In this document: positions 11,931-23,483 of the stretch, piece after piece | Numbering within the stretch: the stretch's first letter is position 1 | Layout: each line of letters starts with the position of its first letter | Assembly: GCA_036874045.1 (NCBI GenBank) | Contig: CM072341.1 | Coordinates: 11,668,501-11,732,500 of the forward strand | From: Cymodocea nodosa | Lineage: Eukaryota; Streptophyta; Magnoliopsida; Alismatales; Cymodoceaceae | Direction: 5' to 3' | DNA length: 64,000 bases | Translations under genes and position numbers: made by a program | The notes under the pieces: model-generated | The model's input: only the letters and a program-made list of their open reading frames with translations | Told to the model about the DNA's origin: nothing | Databases searched by the model: none

Positions 11931-14900
11931 AATACCTTATTGTGGTGGAGTGATTCGATCTTATAGAGATGGCACCATTGTGTTTGCCATCAAACGAAGA
12001 TCAGGTCATATGTGGCTGCCAAGAGGCAATAGATTTAATGTTTTAAGGACTAACTCTAATAGACCCAAGAAGATGTAGGTACCAAAAGCTTTAATTTCAG
12101 TATAATTTGCAGGGTGACAAGGAGTTTCAAGCACGTTCAACTAAATGGATTGTGGACAGTGGATGCTCAAAGCATATGACAGGTAAGAAAAGCTTTCTTG
12201 ACTCAGTTAAAAACTTAAGTTTAGGATCTGTTAAGTTTGGAAATAAAAGTGTAAAATAACTGCAATAGGAAATATTACATCTGAAAATGGTATAATTGAG
12301 AATGTCTTGCATGTAAATGGATTAAAACAAAATTTGTTAAGTGTAGGACAATTATGTGATAAAGGCTATATTGTTTCTTTTAATGCTAAAAAATGCTACA
12401 TTATTAATCCTGCCACAAATGAAGCAAAATTTACTAGTATTAGAAATTGCTCAATATATACATTAAACTTTCCATGTGAAAATTCTACAAGCAATTCCTG
12501 TTTGGTAGCAACTGGTGAAAACAATTGGATGTGGCATAGAAGACTTGGTCACATCAGTATGAAGAATATCAGAAAGCTATCCACGGGTGATCTTGTTAGG
12601 AGTCTGCCTAAACTCACTTTTAAGAAGGATAGAGTGTGCAGTGAGTGTATGCTAGGGAAGCAGAAGAAAACTGCTCTTCACAGCAAAAGTGTTGTTTCCA
12701 CCAAAAGGCCATTAGAACTGCTACATCTAGATTTGTTTGGTCCTTCTCAAGTATCAAGTCTTGGGGGTCGAAAATATACATTTGTTATTGTTGATAATTT
12801 CTCTAGATTAACTTGGGTGATATTTTTAACACATAAAAATGAAATTTGCAATGAGTTCAGGAATTTCTGCATAAGAGTTTAGAATCAGAAGGAACTAACA
12901 GTGAAGAAAATTAGAAGTGATCATGGAGGTGAATTTGAAAACCTATACAATTCATTTGGAATTTTGCATGAATTCTCTTGTCCTAGAACTACTCAAAATG
13001 GAGTTGTGGAAAGGAAAAATAAAACATTACAAGAAATGGCTAGAACTATGTTAAATGCCATGGATCTACCTAAATTTCTTTAGGTAGAAGCTGTAGGAAT
13101 AGCTTGTCACATTTCCAATAGAACTCACATTAGATCCATATTGAATAAGACACCCTTTGAAATTTGGTTCGATAAAACTCCAAATGTTGGCTATTTTAAG
13201 ACATTTGGATGCAAATGTTTTGTCTTAAATACAGGAAATGCTAAAGACAAGTTTGATGCTAAATCTGAACCTGCCATACTTGTTGGTTACTCTTCAAGAA
13301 GCAAAGCTTACAGAGTATATTTTGCTGAAGATAGAAGAATAGAGGAAAGTATAAATGTTCAGTTTGATGAAGATCTACTCCAGAATTTCAAAAAGCTGAA
13401 GATTAATGATGATAGTGAAAATGAATACTTTGAAGATGATAAAAGCAAGCAGAATACCAATTCACAAGTGTTAGACCAGAATCTCAACCATAGATATCAG
13501 AATCATAGTAGTTGGAAGTTTAAATCTGATCAACCCGAGGAACAAATTATTGGAAATATATCTAAAGGGGTACAAACCAGAAGCAAAGCACAAGATATCT
13601 ACAATTTTTGTGCATTTGTGTCAGAAATAGAGCCAAAATCAGTAGATGAAGCTTGTAAGGATACCTACTAGACAATGGCTATGTAGGAAGAATTAAATCA
13701 GTTCTAGAAAAACAATGTGTGGGAACTAATAGAAAAACCTGCAGGAAAATCTATCATTGGAACTAAATAGATTTTCAAAAACAAATTAGATGAAGAAGGT
13801 AACATTCTCAGAAATAAAGCTCGTTTAGTTGCACAAGGCTACAATCAGTAGGAAGGTATTGACTATGAAGAAACTTTTGCTCTTATAGCCAGGATTGAAG
13901 CTATCAGAATGTTGCTTGCCTTTGCAAGTAGTATGAAGATAAGATTGTTTCAAATGGATGTGAAAAGTGCCTTCTTAAATGGAGAAATTCAAGAAGAAGT
14001 GTTTGTTAAACAACCTCTTGGATTTGAAGATGAACTCAAGCCGGATCATGTCTACAAACTGAGAAAGACTCTATATGGTTTGAAATAGGCACCTAGAGCT
14101 TGGTATGAGAAATTGAAAATAATTTTAATTGAAAATAATTTTTCTACAGGCAAAGTGGACAGCACTTTGTTTATCAAAACTTTTGATGTACACATGTTGA
14201 TTGTTCAAATATATGTTGATGATATAGTCTTTGGAGCCACTTCAGAAGATCTCTGTCATGAATTTCAGAATTTGATGAAAAATAAATTCAAAATGAGCAT
14301 GATGGGAGAATTGAAGTTTTTCTTGGGATTACAGATTCATCAAATGCATAATGGTATCTTTGTCAACCAAGAAAAATACTACAAAGAGATGTTGAAAAAA
14401 TTTGGTTATGAAAACATCAAATCCGCAAATACTCTAATGAGTTCAAGCATTTAAATAGAAATGGATGATTCAAGTGTTGTAGTGGATCAAAGGCAATATA
14501 GAGGTATGATTGGATCCCTGTTATACCTTTCAGTTAGCAGGCCAGATATTATGTTCAGTGTATGCTTGTGTGCTAGATTTCAAGCATCACCAAAGGAATC
14601 ACATTTGAAATCAGTCAAAAGGATTTTCAAATATCTACAAGGAACAAAAGATTTTGGATTATTCTACTCAACTAACAGTAATTTGATTTTAACAGGCTAT
14701 AGTGATGCAGATTATGCAGGCAGCAGATCTGATAGAAAAAGCACTAGTGGTACTTGTCAACTACTTGGATGTTCTTTAATCTCATGGTTCAGTAGGAAAC
14801 AAAATTGTATAGCTTTATCTACTACTGAAGTCGAGTATATTGCAGTTAGATTGTGCTGTGCACAAATCCTTTGGATGCAGCAAACTCTAGCAGATTACAG

Positions 14901-15162
14901 ACTGAAAATTCAGAATTCAATCATATTTTGTGATAACAGTAGTGCAATCAGTCTATCTAAGAATACAGTACTTCATTCCAGAGCCAAGCATATCGAGATC
15001 AGACATCATTTTCTGAGAGATCATGTGGAGAAAGGGAACATTTCACTTAAGTTTGTGCCAACAGAAAATCAACTTGTAGATATTTTCACCAAACCTTTAA
15101 ATGAATCAACTTTTAATCATATTAGACGAAATCTAGGAATATGTTCTTTACAAGATCTTTAA
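11931..15162 (+). pseudogene. Sirevirus B pol (protease, integrase, RT, RNase H)
   Basis: The domains stand in Copia order. Aspartic protease shows IVDSGCSKHM at 12146-12180. Integrase has HHCC traces (MWHRRLGHISM) near 12530, a C..C pair near 12640, and catalytic core LELLHLDLFGP to DHGGEF (12710-13130). Its C-terminal part includes FGCKCFVLN near 13205. Reverse transcriptase spans about 13640-14450 with YVDDI at 14212. RNase H spans about 14640-15130 with ALSTTEVEYI and SRAKHIEIRHHFLRD, and the polyprotein ends at 15162. This region is better preserved than Sirevirus A but is broken in several places. Lineage: Sirevirus (SIRE/Maximus type), inferred from gag, boxes and tracts. Confidence 0.9.
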
Positions 15163-15284
15163 ATAATTTTTTTCATTAAGCTCACCATATGGGAGCTTGT
15201 TTTTCTACTAACCTACTCGTGTAGGATACAGTCAATATCAGTTTTTACAGAAACTTAATTTTACAGTCCTCACCTTTTTATATA

Positions 15285-15560
15285 ATGACAAAAAGGGGGA
15301 GAAGAATTTGGAAATTTGGTCACTTACAGTATTTCCAGCAAGCACTGAAAGAGAATCATTAAAAGAGAAGAAAAACTCAGCACACAAATAGGGGGAGAAG
15401 TTAGCTCAAAGTCAGGGGAGGAATCCCTTCTCGTCAATATAGTATTGATAAATTCCTATTTTATTTTTCTCTATGTGACTGATTGTATAGTAATACACTA
15501 GGGAGTGAAATACATGTAAATAAATGTAAAGGTTTTTGTCATTATCAAAAAGGGGGAGAT
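15285..15560 (+). promoter_or_regulatory. Clustered polypurine tracts before 3' LTR of B
   Basis: Purine runs occur near 15291 (AAAAAGGGGGAGAAG), 15390 (TAGGGGGAGAAG) and finally AAAAAGGGGGAGAT, ending right at the LTR. Several tract copies ahead of the 3' LTR are a reported hallmark of Sireviruses; the last one primes plus-strand synthesis. Confidence 0.88.
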
Positions 15561-17271
15561 TGTTAGAACCCGAGTATTTTGATAATGCAAAACCTATGTG
15601 AGGAAACATATTGTATTTCACAGTTAAGTCTATACTGCTTTAGTTCAGAAGGCTGTTAGAACAATTTCCAAGTAGACGAACAAATTGAGAAGGTTCCAGA
15701 TGATAATACTTTCAAGTTATAGTAAAATCGGGCAGTTACAGGTTCAAGCATCCAAAGAATAAAACAACAGCAAGACTATCGGGCAGTTGAAGGATAACTA
15801 TCTGAATTTTACAAAGTCTTCGAGAGTTATTATATCAGACAGTTAAGTTGGTTGAATGATCGAAGAGTTATAGAGTTAACTATCCGAAAGAAAAAGGAAA
15901 ATCGAAAAGTTAGAAAGGATAACTATCCGAAACTTAAGTCATTCAATAATCACGTGTAGAAATATAAAACGGAATCTTAAAGGACTTATCGGAGAGTTAG
16001 ATAACTATCTGAGTTTTCTTTTCGGAGAGATAGATAACAATTCGAGTTTTTCGGTAAGTTACAGGCATAACCTTCCGGAACTTAAGTCATTTTATTACGC
16101 ATGTGCAAAATGGAGATGCCGGCAGTTGAAAGATTAAAAGAGAAAAATCAGAGAGTTAGTTAACTATCTGAGATTTCAAAGAGAGTTTTGGTAAGTTACA
16201 ATTTAACTATTTGAAACTTAAGTTAGTGATTTTCCCACGTGTAGAATTCCAGACAGATGTTCAAATGGGTTTTTTAGAGAGTTAGAAAGATAACTATCCG
16301 AAATCTCAAGAGAATTTCGGTGAGTTATGGCTTAACTATCCGAAACTTAAGTTATGTTTTTATGCACGTGCAGTTTTGAAGGAACAGCTGTCAGAGGCTT
16401 AAATGAAAGTTCGGTAAGTTACAGTAGTTAACTATCCGAAAATCAGGAGCTCTTTCGGTAAGTTAAATACAAGACTCCGAACACTTAACTTTACATGTGA
16501 GCAACTTAAAATCCTCACGTGACTTAGAGAACAGAACATGAGTGATGAATCGGTAAGTTATGGATGCTTTTCGATAAGTTATTTTTATAACCATCCGAAA
16601 GCCTGAGATTTTCGGAAGGTTATTTACTGAATATCAGACAGAACGGTAACTTACCATATTTAGGTCTGATTATTTACCAAGTACAGCAGAATATATCTGT
16701 TGAAAGAAAAATATGATCGTTATGCCTTTAGCATATATATGAGGAGTTTAAGAGAAGAAGATACACAACAGATATAATTTATACAGTGAGCTACACCCCA
16801 ATTTCAAATACACTCAAGTCTGCAAACAGTGAAGTATACTCTAAAGACTTACTACAGAAAAAGCTCTATGCGCCAAACTCTAATTGAAAGATTCAAGTTG
16901 TTGGTTCGTGGCTTCAACTTGAAAGCTACATTCAGTTGTTGGTTTGAGTTTTGACCTGAAAACTCTAAAGGTTGGTTTACTAAAGTTTTTACCTGAAATC
17001 TTCTGTGTTGTTGGTTCTTGCTTTAACCTGAAAGCAAGTGTGTAAGTGTTGAAACACTTAGTGAAGCCCAAGTGAATCTTGGGGGTGGACTAGCCAAGTT
17101 GGTGAACCACCTAAAACTTGTTGTGTGTTATCTTTCTTTACTGTTTTGTATTCGTTTAAATTCATCTCATTTCTCTTCTATCTGAATCATTTGTTTCAAC
17201 AATCAAAAGAACTTAAAAATTACACACTTTCACCATTCACCCCCCCTCTGGTGAGTCTACCGATCCTAACA
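15561..17271 (+). repeat. 3' LTR of Sirevirus B
   Basis: It is 1711 bases, TGTTAGAACCC to GATCCTAACA, and collinear with 8796-10503. Differences are concentrated in the first 600 bases and are mostly C/T and G/A changes at or near CpG within the boxes, as expected from methylated DNA. Confidence 0.95.
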
Positions 17272-17276
17272 GAATG

Positions 17277-17561
17277 TAGTAAACACTGGCCAATTATAGA
17301 TTAAAAATTCAAAATATAGAAATATATTGTGCTAATAGTAGTGCAATAAATCTATCAAATAATACAATACTTCATTCTAGAGCTAAGCATATTAAAATCA
17401 AACATCATTTTCTAAGAAATCATGTGGAAAAAAGTCATATTTCACATAAGTATGTCCCAAAGGAGAATTAACTTGCAGATATTTTCACTAAACCCTTAAA
17501 TGTGTCAACATTTAATCATATTAGAAGAAATTTAGGCATTTGTTTTATGTATGATTTATAA
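17277..17561 (+). pseudogene. Sirevirus A RNase H, right part
   Basis: This piece continues Sirevirus A beyond the insertion of B. It shows RNase H phrases LADYRLKIQN, NSSAINLS and SRAKHIKIKHHF, and ends with RRNLGICFMYDL near 17561. It matches the last 90 residues of B pol closely. Confidence 0.88.
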
Positions 17562-17699
17562 TGTAATTTTCGATACTTATTGTATTCACCTCTCAAGCTC
17601 ACCATGTAGGAGCTTGTTTTCTACTAACATGTCTTAATGCAAGAATTTAGATGATGCATCCTTTTAGGGAGAGAAATAAGAGTAATCGTCTACTATTTC

Positions 17700-17996
17700 C
17701 CTACTTAATCATCATCTCAGAAAACTTAGAATCAAAGGGGGAGAGATAACATTTGTTTTTACATACCATTCCTTTTTGGACAATGACAAAAAAGGGGGAG
17801 AAAAATATGAACTTTATAGTATTATCAAAGGCTAGATCTAATCAGCACTTAGATAGGGGGAGAGAATAAGATTGTACAATCTATAAAACATTATAACTTT
17901 TATGTTTTATGTGATTCATTGTATAGAAACAATATAGGAAGTGAAATACATGTAACTATTTGTAAAGGTTTTTACCATTATCAAAAGTGGGGAGAC
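17700..17996 (+). promoter_or_regulatory. Clustered polypurine tracts of Sirevirus A
   Basis: Purine runs near 17737 (AAAGGGGGAGAGAT), 17790 (AAAAAAGGGGGAGAAAAA), 17857 (TAGGGGGAGAGAA) and 17984 (AAAAGTGGGGAGAC) precede the LTR start at 17997. The layout matches that of element B. Confidence 0.85.
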
Positions 17997-20495
17997 TGTT
18001 AGAACCCTTGTGTTTTGATAATGCCAATAGTCTATGTGCGGACTTAAGATGTATTTCACAAGTATGGATGAACTGTCAAAAGCCAAACAAAAGTCAAGCA
18101 GGCTCAAAAGGCAATGCAACTAGTTGAGTTAGCACAACTCAATGTTAAAAGGCTGAATAGAACTTACATGCCGAACTTAAAAGACCATGTGGAAGAACTT
18201 GTTGAGTTATAGGCTTAAAGGTTGAAGAACTCGTTGAGTTAGCATAGCTAAATGTATAAATACAGAAGTATCAACTCATTGAATTAGCACAACTCAACGT
18301 TAAAAGGACAAACAAAACTATCTGAAACTAAGAAATCTCACAACAAAATGGAGTTGTAGAATGTCTTAATAGGACGTTATTGGAGAGAGCTAGATGTATG
18401 CTCTCGCATGTTGGGCTGGAAAAATGTTTTTGGGCTAAAGCTATTAATGCAACCTCCTATTTGGTAAATAGATCGCCATCTAATGCAATTGGCGATAAGA
18501 TCTCTTATGAAGTATGGATGGATAAAGCGGCAAACTACTCCAAGTTGAAAGTATTTGGATGTCCTACTTATTACCATGTGAATCATGGTAAATTGGAGCC
18601 ACGTGCCAAGGAAGGCATCTTTGTGGGATATGGAATGGGAGTAAAAGGGTATAGAATATATGATAAAGAAACAAGAAATGTCATTTATAGCAGGGATGTT
18701 ACCTTTGATGAGATTTCTTTGATGCATGAGAAAGAAAAGCCAACAATTTTGGATCCACCTAGTACTCCTGAGCAGATGGAGCTTGATTTGAATCAACTAT
18801 TGATTTCTGATCAGTTTGTTCCTATTGATACAGATCAACATTTGATTTTGGAAGATGGCCATGAAGATGAGTTTGTGGAGAACACACATCCAATGTGTGT
18901 TCCCAGAGATCGTCCTAGGAGGGATGTTCACCCTCCATAGAGGTATGGCTACAATAATATGGTTGTTTTTGCCCTTTATGTAACTAGTGAGGTGGAGGAT
19001 GTTGATCCACCTAGTTTTGATGTTGCTGTTAGCGAACCAGAAGCCATACATTGGATGGGAGCTATGCAAGAATAACTACAATCTTTGCATAAGAATAGGA
19101 CTTAGGAGTTGGTAAAGCGTCCCAAGGACAAGAATGTTGTTAGTTGCAAATGAGTGTTCAAAAGGAAATTAGGAATACAAGGCAATCATGGAATTCAGTA
19201 CAAGGTAAGATTGGTAGCAAAAGGTTTTTCACAGAAAGAGGGTGTAGACTTCAATGAAGTCTTTGCACCAGTAGTTAGACACACCTCCATTCAAGTCCTT
19301 TTGGCAATTGTTGTAGTAAAGGATTTAGAACTTGAGCAATTAGATGTGAAAACAGCTTTCTTGCATGGTGATTTAGATGAGGACATCTGGATGGAACAAC
19401 CAACAGGTTTTGTAGAAAGAGGTAAATCATACCTCATTTGTAAGTTGCAGAAATCTTTGTATGAGCTGAAATAGTCTTCTAGGAAGTGGTATAAAAGATT
19501 TGATTCTTTTATCACATATGTTGGTTTTATTCGAAGCAGTTTTGATTCATGTGTCTATATTAAATAAATTAAAGATGAATTTGTTTATTTACTCTTGTAC
19601 GTAGATGACATCTTGATTGCAGCTAAAGATATCAATGAGATATAGTTTTTGAAACTAAGAAATCTCACGTGCGAAACATAAAGATTCACATGACAAGCCA
19701 AAAAGAATAACTTTTTAAGTTTTTGAATAGTTTTAGATAACTGTTTGAGTTTTTCGGATAGTTTCAGAATAACTGTTCGAGTTTTTTGAATAGTTTCAAG
19801 TCAACTACTCAAGTTTTCAGAAGGTTTCAAGAAGACATATATTTGAATTATATTGAAGGGTAACTTACTATATTTGGGATTGATCAATCAGTAAGTACAA
19901 CAAGTTGAATACTGTTGAAAGAAAATTGATTGTTATACCTCTTAGTATAAAAATGATCAACAAGTGGAGAACAAAAATAATGATTATCATAGACACCTAT
20001 AGTCACAAAAATTACAAGAACATCATAGATTCAACAAGTGCAAGATTGAAGGATTCTCAAGCCAATTCAAGTGTCAAAAGCTCTCTACGCAAAATCTCTG
20101 ATTAAAGAATAAAGTGTTGGTTCATGAGTTTCGACTTGAAAACTCAAGGTTGGTTAAGAGGTTCACCTAGAAAGCTTAAGGTGTTGGTTGTTGAGCTTAA
20201 ACTTGAAAGCTTAAGAGATTGGTTATTGCTTAAACCTAAAAGCAATGGTTGTAAGTGATTGATCACTTAGTGAAGCTCAAGTTGTGCCTTGGTGGTGGAC
20301 TAGCCATTAGTGGTGAATCATTTAAAAATTTCCTTGTGCACTTTTATTATCTATTTTAATTTCTCTTGCATCAACTGTTTAAGAATCATATAAAATTTAC
20401 ATTGTATAATCAAGTATTTAATTAAGTCAAATTAGTTATAAAAACAACACACTCACAATTCACCCCCCCCTTGGTAAGCCCATATGATCCTAATA
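17997..20495 (+). repeat. 3' LTR of Sirevirus A, split by a Copia fragment
   Basis: It starts TGTTAGAACCCTTG and ends GATCCTAATA. The left part (17997-18342) carries boxes of the GTTGAGTTA type (GAGTTAGCACAACTCAA). The right part (19651-20495) carries the TTCGGATAGTT type seen in B, plus the GTTGGTT-rich leader. A 1.3-kb fragment of another Copia element interrupts it between 18342 and 19650. Confidence 0.88.
18343..19649 (+). mobile_element. Tork/TNT1-like Copia fragment (integrase to RT)
   Basis: This is part of a different Copia lineage, inserted without LTRs. It begins in the integrase core (QNGVVE, then LLERARCMLSHVGL), runs through FGCPTYYHV, GIFVGYG and YSRDVTFDE, and reaches reverse transcriptase (GFSQKEGVDFNEVFAPVVRH, DVKTAFLHGDL, LYVDDILIAA). 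The style is that of TNT1-94-like elements, not Sireviruses. The 19-base sequence TGAAACTAAGAAATCTCAC stands on both sides (18324-18342 and 19650-19668). It is a broken fossil with a few breaks. Confidence 0.9.
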
Positions 20496-21268
20496 GAAAT
20501 ATCTTGAGAGAATGGGAAAATGAGGATAGGTGTGCGAGCAAGAAAAATTTTGATGGTCTTGAATAAAGCTTATTGAGATTAGATCAGCAACTTACTAGAA
20601 TGGAAGATTACATGTATTATAATCAAGAAGTCAACCAACTAAACTATCATGAAAATCATTCTGAACCTAAGATAGATTATCTTTTTGAAACTAAGCAAAA
20701 TTTGAAAAGATTTAATCAAAGAATGGACGAAATAAGACTAGATAATCTAGAAAGAAAATTTAATTCACTTGACGAATTGACAACAAAAATACAATACGTT
20801 ACGAATCAACAAGTGAATATAAATAAAAATCAAAATCTTTAAAGCATGCATAAATGGCAAAGGATCAAGATAAAAGAGGTTGAATGGGAAAAACAAGAAG
20901 AAACTTCAAATAAAATAGAAATTGAGGAATGTAATTCAATAGAAAAATTAATGAAAGCCATTATAGATCCAACTTATAAGAATGATGAATTAACAGATTT
21001 AATTCCTAAAACTTCTAAAGAATTGGAAAATGTGTGTTAGCTTAAAATCTAGAACTTATGTGCCGCCTAGAATTTAAGAAGAAAATCATTTAAATCAAAG
21101 TGAAAACAATATTCAAAATGAAAATGAAAATGTCATATCTGAAAATATAGAAATTAATGAAGAAAAATTTGAGTTTGAAAATAAAATTGAAATTGGACAA
21201 GAAAGAGACCTAGATAAAGGAGAATCAGAAATTAATTTGGAACAAGATAAGGAGCCTCCAAAATCTAG
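20496..21268 (+). pseudogene. Athila-like element D: coiled-coil region before protease
   Basis: The encoded text (RLDQQLTRMEDYMYY, SEPKIDYLFETKQNL, LERKFNSLDELTTKIQ) aligns with 26480-27190 of element E. It is a long Lys/Glu/Asn-rich coiled-coil stretch between the nucleocapsid and protease. It abuts the 3' LTR end of Sirevirus A, so A was probably inserted here. The solo LTR at 21274 interrupts it before the protease. Broken. Confidence 0.8.
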
Positions 21269-23483
21269 ATCTTTGTAAAGTTAAGATTTGTGCATTTTAT
21301 TATATGTTAAAGCATGCATTTTATGGATTCCAAGTGCATAGTATATGATTTTTATATTGAATTACCTGAAAGTTATATTTTTAGGCTATGCATGTTTTTA
21401 TGGATAAAAAATGAAATAATACACAAATTTACCTTTAATGGAATTAATGTTAAGTTTAATAGCCCATGTGTAGACAATTAGTTATTTAGGATAAATTACA
21501 TAGAACACAATTTTATTGCACGCATGTTCTTCACTTATCAATTTCACTTGTGCTTTCCAAAGATTTAGTATTAAGATATAAAAGTGATGCATGATAAGAA
21601 TATAAAATTATACTTTCATAATCTTAATGAAATATTGTTATAGATGCACCTATAATAATTGTCTTAATTATTCATGACATAATTCTACATGTGATTGAAT
21701 AATCTTAATTTGTGTATAAGTTTTTATTGATGAAAATAGGTGACATCAAGGAATTATAAGAGGGTTAAATCTCAACCCTTGGATGGTATATCAAAGGTGA
21801 AAGGGGTTGGGATAAATCTCAGCCATTAGATAAATCTTTGAAGATGCAGAGACACCAAGATTAAAAGGAGTAAGCCTCATGTCCAAGGCATCTCCTCTCA
21901 ATTCTGCTCCATTCCAGTCGACGATTCTCTTCTCCAAGGACTCCTTTCCTTGTGGCTGAAGGTGGATACACAAGGGTGTCGTTCCCCCTCTCAAACCAGT
22001 ATCATCTCCATTGATCTCCTCTTGATTCACGTCCTAAAAGGGTTCCAAGGGGGGTAGCTTTGGCTACCTTGGTGGAGGAAGCTTGGACGGCAAGTAGGAG
22101 TGGTCTTTGGCGTGTGGCTTTGGGTGGTTCCAAGGAGCATCTTCAGAAGCAAAGGAGGGGCTGGAAACTTCTATTTTGATGTCCAAAGGAAGTGGAAGGA
22201 GGTTGAGTTCTCTTGCTCTTGCAACCATGGAAGGCCCTTGCTGTAGGTGACGTTCCAAGGGGTGAGACCTTGGGAAGACGTGGCTGAAGAGTGTGGTTTC
22301 ATCCAACCATGGTTTCATTGTTGAGGAAGAGTTGTTCTTCAAGGTATGAGTGAGATTTGAGAGAGATCCCTATGCATAATTTGTGTTCATGTTGGGTATG
22401 TATGCATAGGTATGTTGTTTCATGTTTTTAATGTTATGTTTGTATACATTTGTGTTGTTTGAGTGTTATTGCATTGCATCTCAGTATAGTTTTCATATGG
22501 ATAATTAATTTCAGATGTTATCATGATGTGGATCATAGTTTAAACGTGGTTTTCATCTTGTTTATATGTGCATATCATGGCTATGAATAGGGTGTTTGAT
22601 GAAATGTTTGATTATGTAACAAGGGGAACCGTGTAGAGAGTTGGGTATTTTTGTTTATTTCGATTCTCTCAGCTCAGGTATCGGTTTTGAATAATTTTTG
22701 ATGCAATCTCATGTATTTTCGAATCTACTTACCAATGGTTTTGGTTTCGTAATTTTTGGAGATCATTTGAATGGTATTTTCGATTTAAGTATCGATAGGT
22801 GTTTCTGACCTAGATGCAAGTTCTGGGCAGAGTTTTTTTAGCGTCTTTGATCATCAATTTCTCGAAATACAAATTGTATTTTTATGATCTATAAAATGGG
22901 TTTTGGAAATGACGAAGTTAACTTGCATTGAGATTTTGTTTCACGTCATTTCATAAAGATTTCAGGGAGATATGAATTTTCTTGTAAAGTCGTGCAATCT
23001 GTGTTTGATTTCCGCGTGTTTAATGTAGGTCTCAAAATTATGTTAGATTTTTAGTTATTTTAAAACCCTTTCCAAATCATATTTTTACATGATTTTTCAG
23101 TGAGTATTTTGGGAAGAAACGATTTCTATAAGTGGATGCAATATCTATAATTTCAAAAGTTCTTCTAGAGTTATGAATGAGATTGTATGAAGTGATTTTT
23201 GAGTAGTTAAAATGACTAGTTAACCACATATGTATAATTTCTAATATAATTACCAATCATAATGCTAACTTTTGTTTTGATAAGAGTAAGATGTATAGGA
23301 CGTTTTCAAGTTATATTCAGACATAAGTCAAGTAATTAATCTAATAAAATCTATTTAGATAAACTCCCTGTGGAAATGACCCATACTTGCACCACTTAAT
23401 ACAATAGTCATCGCGCACTTGCGGTTAAATTATAAATGTAAAACTTGTGCTTTTATTGACACACGTTTCATCCTTATAATCTT
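21269..23483 (+). mobile_element. Solo LTR, Athila-like second family, with ATCTT duplication
   Basis: It spans 21274-23478 (2205 bases), from TGTAAAGTTAAG to TCCTTATA, flanked by ATCTT at 21269-21273 and 23479-23483. The U5 region has CTCCCTGTGGAAATGACC and CGCGCACTTGCGGTTAAA, typical of Athila-type LTRs. No internal coding sequence is present, so it is a solo LTR left by recombination. A GC-richer block (21780-22345) ends in CAAGGTATGAG, like a splice donor. The LTR is related to the one starting at 61899. ORFs inside it are unsupported. Confidence 0.85.

Larger units (their letters stand above)
8791..17276 (+). mobile_element. Sirevirus B, complete structure with target duplication
   Basis: This is a full LTR-to-LTR insertion: 5' LTR 8796-10503, tRNA-Met primer site, gag-pol, clustered polypurine tracts, 3' LTR 15561-17271. 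The 5-base duplication GAATG flanks it at 8791-8795 and 17272-17276. It sits in the RNase H region of Sirevirus A. Features reported for Sireviruses are present: several polypurine tracts before the 3' LTR and a high number of symmetric boxes with a CGG/CCG core in the LTRs. By eye about 34 differences over some 640 compared LTR bases (about 5%) suggest an age of the order of two million years, if 1.3e-8 substitutions per site per year applies. The ends look whole; the coding region has roughly a dozen breaks. Confidence 0.95.
4556..20495 (+). mobile_element. Sirevirus A (Ty1/Copia), old, split by two insertions
   Basis: This element lies in three pieces: gag-pol 4590-8795, the end of pol with polypurine tracts 17277-17996, and its 3' LTR 17997-20495. 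Sirevirus B splits it at 8795/17277 and a Tork-like fragment splits its LTR. No 5' LTR is visible. Its proteins align in order with those of B, for example CFKCKMQGYIQAFCP against CFKCKKQGHI. The 3' LTR starts TGTTAGAACCC like that of B and ends GATCCTAATA. It is broken in more than twenty places and is clearly older than B. Confidence 0.88.

Noticed and set aside
18377-18796. 139-codon minus-strand ORF
   Set aside because: It is the reverse shadow of the Tork-like integrase segment, which carries clear Copia motifs on the plus strand.
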